Assembly: GCA_002402245.1 (NCBI GenBank)
Contig: NVVP01000005.1
Span: 45,846 to 51,682 of the forward strand
Reading direction: 5' to 3'
DNA from: Gammaproteobacteria bacterium
Lineage (GTDB): Bacteria > Pseudomonadota > Gammaproteobacteria > Nitrosococcales > Methylophagaceae
DNA: 5,837 bases
Under the pieces are notes generated by a model. That model made no database searches and was not told the origin of the DNA. It saw only the letters and a list, made by a program, of their open reading frames with translations. The translations under genes were made by a program, and so were the position numbers. Shown here piece after piece: positions 1 to 3,885 of this stretch (the stretch's first letter is position 1; each line of letters begins with the position of its first letter).

Positions 1-621
1 GATGAAAATTCAATTATAGAACGAATCCATGACCAGCTTAATGAACTATTGACTTTAGATTTAGCTCAAGAAGAAGAGGAAGATGAGTTAGAAGATATAA
101 CTCTAATTGAGCCAGAAGAAGTCGAAGAAGAAAATAGTGTGACAACTATTAATCCTGATAAGTACTTTCATGATAGTTACAAAGTGGCTTTAGAGGGAAT
201 GGCTAAAGAAATTTTACATGAAAAAAATGCAATTTCTCTCCATGAATTGGCATCTGACATTGGCTGGAAACATAATTTAGCAAGAACAACTAAAAAACAG
301 CTTGACCATATTGAATCAATTATTAGCCCATGGGCTGGAATTGCGAAACATCGGTCTGGAGAAGTTACAGTATGGAAATCTTCAGATGATATTGAAGGTA
401 TAGTGCAGTGGCGAGGTGTAAATGCTTTTGGTATTCCTAGAGAATGGAGTTCTATTGCTTACCCTGAAAGGCTTGGTTTAGTTCAAGATGCATTAAAAAA
501 ATCACCGCATGCACCTGTTGATTACATTTTTAACGAATTTAGCTTAAACAGGCGGACTAAGAGCACAACAAATAAGTTTGAGTCTTGGGTTCAGGAGTAT
601 CAGTCTAGAGAGCTAACTTAG
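1..621 (+). CDS. C-terminal part of a large protein, probably a DUF3320-type helicase tail (5' end outside window)
   Basis: The reading frame is open from the first base to the TAA at 619-621, so the 206 visible residues are the C-terminal end of a longer protein. A TTG at 49 could be read as a start, but no ribosome site precedes it and the frame continues upstream. Visible parts are a short helical stretch (residues 1-21), a very acidic linker (about 23-46), and a helical module (about 55-108) of the form Y..AL..MA.EI, then IS..ELA..IGW, then AR...K. A W/V-rich strand follows (114-138), then an IPREW motif at 145-149 and a second helical module (about 152-203). This order resembles the DUF3320 region at the end of DUF4011/AAA_11/AAA_12 (Upf1-like) helicases, some of which also carry a nuclease domain. 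That match is from memory of the family pattern; no catalytic motif lies in the window. It could instead be another winged-helix-tailed protein. The gene is separated from the next by 147 bases. Confidence 0.45.
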   Translation, partial: DENSIIERIHDQLNELLTLDLAQEEEEDELEDITLIEPEEVEEENSVTTINPDKYFHDSYKVALEGMAKEILHEKNAISLHELASDIGWKHNLARTTKKQLDHIESIISPWAGIAKHRSGEVTVWKSSDDIEGIVQWRGVNAFGIPREWSSIAYPERLGLVQDALKKSPHAPVDYIFNEFSLNRRTKSTTNKFESWVQEYQSRELT

Positions 622-768
622 GAATACGGGATACGTAAATTACTATTAGTGACAATGATATGAACATAGAGATAATTATTCATATAAGCTGGTTTGTAAA
701 GTATTTCCTTAATATTAATGAGAATAATAGCTGATGTTTCATTACAAAAAGAAACCTAAAATACAAAA
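622..768. other. AT-rich intergenic spacer before the TauE/SafE gene
   Basis: This 147-base gap holds no open frame of note and no RNA gene that I can recognise. No hairpin with a T-run follows the stop of the upstream gene, so I see no intrinsic terminator. Several AT-rich hexamers (for example TAATAT at 710-715) could act as a -10 box, but none has a convincing -35 partner at 16-18 bases. A promoter for the next gene probably lies here, but I cannot place it. Confidence 0.5.
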
Positions 769-1548
769 ATGACAGAATGGCTTATTTTTGCACTAATCGG
801 CGTATTGACTGGCTTGCTTTCAGGTTTACTGGGGCTTGGTGGTGGACTGATTGTGGTGCCTTGTTTATTGACTGTGTTCGCATTAATGGGCTATGCCGAT
901 ACGATGTTGATGCATATGGCGGTGGCTACGTCATTGGCGACTATTACGGTGACGTCTTTAGCCTCTATTTATACTCATGCTCAGTTAGATAATATTAATT
1001 GGTCGATAGTAAAACGCTTGTCACCTAGTTTGATGGTCGGCAGCTTTATTGGGGCTTACTGTTCTTTATTAGTATCAAGTGATGGCTTGCAGTTAGGCTT
1101 TGCGGTTTATGCCATTATCATTGCGATTAAGATTAATTACCCTGCACCGGTTTCATTAAGTGATCGTTTATTAGAACAGCCTACGGTGTCTGTTGCCGGT
1201 GGTGTGATTGGCAGTGTATCGGCTTTGATTGGCATAGGTGGTGGTTCGCTGACTGTGCCTTATTTTTTGATGGCGAAACAAACTATGTCTCGCGCGGTAG
1301 GGACGGCGGCTATGTGTGGTTTACCAATATCAATATCAGCCGTGCTTGCGTTTATGCTGTTAGAACAAAATAGTGATGTTGAGCTAAGTCTAATTCATTG
1401 GCCTGCTTTTTTAGGCATTGTCAGTACCAGCATTATTTTTGCCGTGGTGGGGGCCAAGTTAACTCGGGTATTACCGGTTAGTTTGTTGAAGAAAATCTTC
1501 TCGGTGGTATTGCTGGTAATGGGGTGTTATTTGTTGATTCAACGTTAG
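769..1548 (+). CDS. TauE/SafE-family integral membrane protein (putative anion/sulfite exporter)
   Basis: The 259-residue product is a polytopic inner-membrane protein of the usual length for TauE/SafE (about 250-270). It shows the family's internal duplication: a glycine-rich repeat LSGLLGLGGGLIVVP at residues 17-31 and a second copy ALIGIGGGSLTVP at 152-164. Each is followed by a hydrophobic segment with a small-residue pattern (TSLATITVTSLAS at 54-66; GTAAMCGLPISISAV at 178-192). About eight hydrophobic segments can be drawn, around residues 5-37, 48-68, 87-103, 107-120, 141-163, 172-198, 209-229 and 236-257. Family members are linked to export of sulfite, sulfoacetate or other organosulfur anions, but most have no known substrate, and no sulfur-metabolism gene lies next to this one. 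The start at 769 has only a poor A-rich upstream region instead of a clear ribosome site, but it gives the full first repeat. It is likely a separate transcription unit, 147 bases after one gene and 87 before ppa. Confidence 0.88.
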   Translation: MTEWLIFALIGVLTGLLSGLLGLGGGLIVVPCLLTVFALMGYADTMLMHMAVATSLATITVTSLASIYTHAQLDNINWSIVKRLSPSLMVGSFIGAYCSLLVSSDGLQLGFAVYAIIIAIKINYPAPVSLSDRLLEQPTVSVAGGVIGSVSALIGIGGGSLTVPYFLMAKQTMSRAVGTAAMCGLPISISAVLAFMLLEQNSDVELSLIHWPAFLGIVSTSIIFAVVGAKLTRVLPVSLLKKIFSVVLLVMGCYLLIQR

Positions 1549-1594
1549 GCTAAGCTTAATTGATATTGAAGCATGCATTTTCAATGAGAACGAG

Positions 1595-1600
1595 TATAAT
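1595..1600 (+). promoter_or_regulatory. Perfect -10 box (TATAAT) upstream of ppa
   Basis: TATAAT at 1595-1600 would place the transcript start near 1607, giving a leader of about 29 bases before the ppa ATG at 1636. No good -35 hexamer sits 16-18 bases upstream (CATGCA and neighbours), and the TG of an extended -10 is absent. The call rests on the perfect -10 and its sensible position. Confidence 0.45.
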
Positions 1601-1635
1601 TAACCCATTTTTATTCCTAATAGAGCACTTTTACT

Positions 1636-2160
1636 ATGAATCTTGACCGCGTTGGCCCAGGCAAAAATATGCCTGACGTAATGAATGTTATCATCGAAAT
1701 CCCTTCTAATTCTGCTCCCGTTAAGTATGAAGTAGATAAAGAAACAGGTGCTTTATTCGTTGATCGTTTCATGAATACAGCGATGTTTTACCCTTGTAAC
1801 TACGGTTATGTGCCTGAAACATTGTCTGGTGACGGTGATCCTGCTGATGTTTTAGTGGTGAGTCCTTATCCTTTATTAAGTGGTTCTGTGGTTGAGTGTC
1901 GTCCTGTTGGCATGTTGAAAATGACGGATGAATCGGGTGAAGACGCTAAGATTTTAGCGGTTCCTACAGATAAAATGTTTGAAGATATCAAATCGTTAGA
2001 AGACTTACCTAAGTATGAACTTGATCGTTTGTCTCATTTCTTTGAACACTATAAAGATCTAGAAAAAAACAAATGGGTCAAAATCGGCGGTTGGGTTGGA
2101 ATTGAAGAAGCTAAAGCTGAACTAGTGGCTAGCGTTAAACTTCATAACGAAAGCAAATAG
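1636..2160 (+). CDS. ppa: Inorganic pyrophosphatase (family I, soluble)
   Basis: The enzyme hydrolyses pyrophosphate to two phosphates in the cytoplasm, pulling DNA, RNA and protein synthesis and amino-acid activation forward. The product is 174 residues, essentially the E. coli length, and aligns with E. coli Ppa nearly throughout (GALFVDRFM.TAMFYPCNYGY; HFFEHYKDLEK.KWVK). All active-site positions I can recall are present, shifted by one: E21, K30, E32, R44, Y56, D66, D68, D71, D98, D103, K105, Y139 and K140. The signature reads DGDPADV at 66-72, with Ala where most members have a larger hydrophobic residue; this is likely neutral. The ATG at 1636 is preceded by only a weak GAG (1623-1625) as ribosome site, but it matches the family N-terminus. 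The gene appears monocistronic, with its own -10 box upstream and a strong intrinsic terminator downstream. Confidence 0.97.
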   Translation: MNLDRVGPGKNMPDVMNVIIEIPSNSAPVKYEVDKETGALFVDRFMNTAMFYPCNYGYVPETLSGDGDPADVLVVSPYPLLSGSVVECRPVGMLKMTDESGEDAKILAVPTDKMFEDIKSLEDLPKYELDRLSHFFEHYKDLEKNKWVKIGGWVGIEEAKAELVASVKLHNESK

Positions 2161-2170
2161 TATGTAATTA

Positions 2171-2193
2171 AGCCGTCGCTATCAGTAACGGCT
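2171..2193 (+). other. Small stem-loop between ppa and its terminator
   Basis: AGCCGT at 2171-2176 pairs with ACGGCT at 2188-2193, giving a 6-bp stem with an 11-base loop. No T-run follows, so by itself it is not a terminator. It lies 9 bases upstream of the main terminator hairpin, and its GCCG arm could also pair with CGGC at 2203-2206 in that hairpin, so an alternative fold is possible. Whether it has a function is unknown. Confidence 0.35.
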
Positions 2194-2201
2194 GTAGTAT
2201 T

Positions 2202-2239
2202 TCGGCGAACTGGATAATCATCCAGTTCGCCGATTTTTT
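2202..2239 (+). terminator. Strong intrinsic terminator after ppa, just ahead of serB
   Basis: A perfect 14-bp stem is formed by 2202-2215 and 2220-2233 (TCGGCGAACTGGAT with ATCCAGTTCGCCGA), closed by a 4-base AATC loop and followed at once by six Ts (2234-2239). This is a textbook Rho-independent terminator on the + strand for the ppa transcript. No T-run follows in the opposite direction, so it is not bidirectional. It ends only 21 bases before the serB start codon. Confidence 0.93.
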
Positions 2240-2260
2240 ATCTGTAATAAGGTTTACGTT

Positions 2261-3100
2261 ATGACAACATTAATTTTACAAGGTACATCACTGACTGATG
2301 ATGCAGCCGCCGCTATTGCTTCATCCGTTTCAGGTGAGTTGAGTCAGCAAGCTCGTTATCAGGTGATTGAAACCAATCAAACAGTATCAGCTGAGCAGTT
2401 AACTGGCTTTCGAGCTGATAATGCATTTGATATTAATCAGCTTCCAGATGGTTTTGTATCAACGCAGGCTCGTTTATTAGTTACTGATATGGATTCCACT
2501 CTTATTAATATAGAGTGTGTTGATGAAATTGCTGACTTTATTAATGTTAAACCGCAGGTTGCCGAGATTACCGAAGCTGCAATGCGAGGTGAGATTGATT
2601 TTGAAACCTCATTACGTCAACGTGTAGCCTTATTAAAAGGTTTAGATGTATCGGCATTAGAGCGTGTTTATATGGAACGCTTACAGTTGAACCCGGGCGC
2701 TAGCGTTATGTTGGATGCATTGCAACAGGCGAATATTAAAACAGCCTTGGTATCAGGTGGTTTTACTTTCTTTACTGAGCGGTTGAAACAACGTTTAGGT
2801 TTAGACTTCACCATGGCTAATGTATTGGGTGAACATAAAGGTAAACTGACGGGTGAAGTGGAAGGCGATATTTGTGGCGCTCAAGCAAAAGCAGACTTTT
2901 TACTCGATCATTGTGATAAATTGAATATCTCAGCCAATCAGGTCATTTCTATGGGTGATGGTGCCAATGATTTATTGATGATGAAAGAGGCAGGCTTAAG
3001 CATTGCTTATCACGCTAAACCAACCGTACAACAGCAAGCTGCAACCTCGTTAAATCATTGTGGTTTGGACGGTGTAGTCGGATTGTTACAGTTAAGTTAA
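2261..3100 (+). CDS. serB: Phosphoserine phosphatase
   Basis: This cytoplasmic HAD-superfamily enzyme removes phosphate from O-phospho-L-serine, the last step of serine synthesis from 3-phosphoglycerate. The HAD motifs are complete: motif I DMDSTLI at 76-82 (nucleophile D76, acid/base D78), motif II VSGGF at 164-168 (S165), motif III K210, and motif IV GDGAND at 232-237 (D233, D237). The residues that recognise phosphoserine in the archaeal enzyme also have counterparts, E85 and R121 (in SLRQRVALL). The 279-residue protein is shorter than the 322-residue E. coli SerB: about 70 residues precede the catalytic core, where E. coli has a larger regulatory-type domain. A good ribosome site, TAAGG at 2248-2252, lies 8 bases before the ATG and supports this start. 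The ppa terminator ends 21 bases upstream, leaving little room for a separate promoter. Confidence 0.96.
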   Translation: MTTLILQGTSLTDDAAAAIASSVSGELSQQARYQVIETNQTVSAEQLTGFRADNAFDINQLPDGFVSTQARLLVTDMDSTLINIECVDEIADFINVKPQVAEITEAAMRGEIDFETSLRQRVALLKGLDVSALERVYMERLQLNPGASVMLDALQQANIKTALVSGGFTFFTERLKQRLGLDFTMANVLGEHKGKLTGEVEGDICGAQAKADFLLDHCDKLNISANQVISMGDGANDLLMMKEAGLSIAYHAKPTVQQQAATSLNHCGLDGVVGLLQLS

Positions 3101-3108
3101 GATTACAC

Positions 3109-3138
3109 TTGAAATCAACTCCCATGACCCCATATGAA
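3109..3138 (+). promoter_or_regulatory. Possible sigma-70 promoter for grxD
   Basis: TTGAAA (3109-3114, five of six matches to the -35 consensus) is followed after 18 bases by TATGAA (3133-3138, four of six to the -10). A start near 3145 would give a leader of about 29 bases that keeps the grxD ribosome site. The -10 is weak, and the region overlaps an inverted repeat. Confidence 0.3.
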
Positions 3139-3145
3139 GTTGATT
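3113..3145 (+). repeat. Inverted repeat between serB and grxD (possible weak terminator)
   Basis: AATCAACT at 3113-3120 is the exact reverse complement of AGTTGATT at 3138-3145, giving an 8-bp stem around a 17-base loop. The sequence after it (AGCTAATTTATTTT) is T-rich but interrupted, and the stem is AT-rich. It could be a weak terminator for serB or an operator-like palindrome in front of grxD. It is clearly weaker than the ppa terminator. Confidence 0.4.
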
Positions 3146-3164
3146 AGCTAATTTATTTTAAAAC

Positions 3165-3169
3165 GAAGG
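3165..3169 (+). promoter_or_regulatory. Ribosome binding site of grxD
   Basis: GAAGG lies 4 bases before the ATG at 3174 and 10 bases before a second in-frame ATG at 3180. The first spacing is slightly short and the second slightly long, so either start is possible. The products differ by only two residues (MN). Confidence 0.6.
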
Positions 3170-3173
3170 TAGT

Positions 3174-3488
3174 ATGAACATGGATATAATGGAACGCATT
3201 AAAGAAGTAGTTGAAGGTAATTCAATTGTTTTGTTTATGAAAGGTTCGCCTGATTTCCCACAATGTGGTTTTTCTATGCGTGCATCGCAAGCTGTTACTG
3301 AGTGTGGCAAAGAATATAAGCATGTTGATGTATTAGCTGACCCTGAAGTACGTTCTAACTTAGTACGTTATGCAGATTGGCCAACATTCCCACAACTTTT
3401 CATTAACGGTGAATTAGTAGGCGGCTGTGACATCATCATGGAAATGTATGAAAACGGCGATTTGAAAACAATGATTGATCAAGCATAA
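3174..3488 (+). CDS. grxD: Monothiol glutaredoxin, CGFS type
   Basis: Proteins of this class (Grx4/GrxD) bind a glutathione-ligated [2Fe-2S] cluster as a dimer or with BolA proteins, and act in iron-sulfur cluster transfer and iron sensing rather than as general disulfide reductants. The 104-residue protein has the full signature: K23 before GSP, the active-site CGFS at 31-34 with the single Cys C31, the glutathione-binding WPTFPQL at 69-75 and GGCD at 83-86. It follows E. coli GrxD closely but ends soon after the last core helix, lacking the longer charged C-terminal tail. The start may be 3174 or 3180, which share one ribosome site. The clpS start codon follows its stop after 12 bases, which suggests one transcript and possibly coupled translation. 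In E. coli grxD is not next to clpS. Confidence 0.95.
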   Translation: MNMDIMERIKEVVEGNSIVLFMKGSPDFPQCGFSMRASQAVTECGKEYKHVDVLADPEVRSNLVRYADWPTFPQLFINGELVGGCDIIMEMYENGDLKTMIDQA

Positions 3489-3500
3489 GCATAATTAACC

Positions 3501-3827
3501 ATGAGTAACGAGCAAGATCATAACGAAATGGATGACCACGATATCATTGTTGCTCCAGCTAAACCTAAGCTGAAGCAACCACCGAAGTATCGTGTGTTAA
3601 TGATGAATGATGATTACACGCCAATGGATTTTGTCATTGAAGTGTTGCAAGACTTATTTCGTATGGGCCATGAAAATGCCACTAAAACAATGATGCAAGT
3701 GCATGTTGAAGGCAAGGCTGAATGCGGTATTTTTACCTTTGAAATTGCTGAGGCAAAAGTAGAGCAAGCCAATAGCTATGCTCAACAAAATGGTCATCCG
3801 TTACAGTGTACGATGGAAGAAGAATAA
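3501..3827 (+). CDS. clpS: ATP-dependent Clp protease adaptor ClpS
   Basis: ClpS binds proteins bearing N-terminal destabilising residues (Leu, Phe, Tyr, Trp) and hands them to ClpA for degradation by ClpAP; it also blocks ClpA from other substrates. The 108-residue product has a flexible N-terminal arm (about 1-27) and the folded core with NDDYTPM at 36-42. The N-degron pocket residues expected from E. coli are present two positions on: N36, D37, D38, T40, P41, M42, M64 and H68. E81 and K86, equivalent to the ClpA-contact residues E79 and K84 of E. coli, are also kept. No Shine-Dalgarno-like sequence is visible before the ATG at 3501 (only ATAATTAACC), so translation may depend on ribosomes arriving from grxD. 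A later in-frame ATG at 3528 has no better site and would shorten the arm. clpA starts 58 bases downstream. Confidence 0.96.
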   Translation: MSNEQDHNEMDDHDIIVAPAKPKLKQPPKYRVLMMNDDYTPMDFVIEVLQDLFRMGHENATKTMMQVHVEGKAECGIFTFEIAEAKVEQANSYAQQNGHPLQCTMEEE

Positions 3828-3841
3828 GCGCTTCTTTCATC
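3812..3841 (+). other. Stem-loop spanning the clpS stop codon
   Basis: Bases 3812-3822 pair with 3831-3841 in an 11-bp stem (GATGGAAGAAG with CTTCTTTCATC, one G-U pair at 3816-3837). The loop is the 8 bases AATAAGCG, and the clpS TAA at 3825-3827 lies inside it. No T-run follows, so it does not look like an intrinsic terminator. It could affect message stability, processing, or the ratio of ClpS to ClpA made from a shared transcript. Confidence 0.5.
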
Positions 3842-3864
3842 ACGTGCATCAATATATGAGTGCA

Positions 3865-3870
3865 TATAAT
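3865..3870 (+). promoter_or_regulatory. TATAAT sequence just upstream of clpA (doubtful promoter)
   Basis: A perfect TATAAT sits in the clpS-clpA gap. A transcript from it would start near 3877, leaving a leader of only about 9 bases and cutting into the AAGG ribosome site at 3875-3878. No -35 match is seen at 16-18 bases. It may be chance AT-richness. Confidence 0.2.
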
Positions 3871-3885
3871 TAACAAGGCAGCAAA

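Noticed and set aside
49..51. TTG at 49 as the true start of the first gene
   Set aside because: The same frame is open back to base 1, no ribosome site precedes the TTG, and the downstream modules look like the end of a larger protein.
671..689. Fur-box-like GATAATTATTCATAT in the first intergenic spacer
   Set aside because: It matches only about 12 of 19 consensus bases with a poor right half, which is expected by chance in such AT-rich DNA.
777..992. Open frame of 71 codons on the + strand inside the TauE/SafE gene
   Set aside because: It lies wholly within a well-supported membrane-protein gene in another frame, has an unusual residue mix (rich in Cys, Trp and Tyr) and no ribosome site.
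1565..1585. Inverted repeat ATTGAA...TTCAAT after the TauE/SafE gene as a terminator
   Set aside because: The stem has only 6 AT-rich pairs, the 9-base loop includes a separate palindrome, and no T-run follows.
3845..3864. TGCATCAATATATGAGTGCA as an operator palindrome before clpA
   Set aside because: The symmetry is interrupted by a bulge and mismatches; only short outer and inner arms pair.
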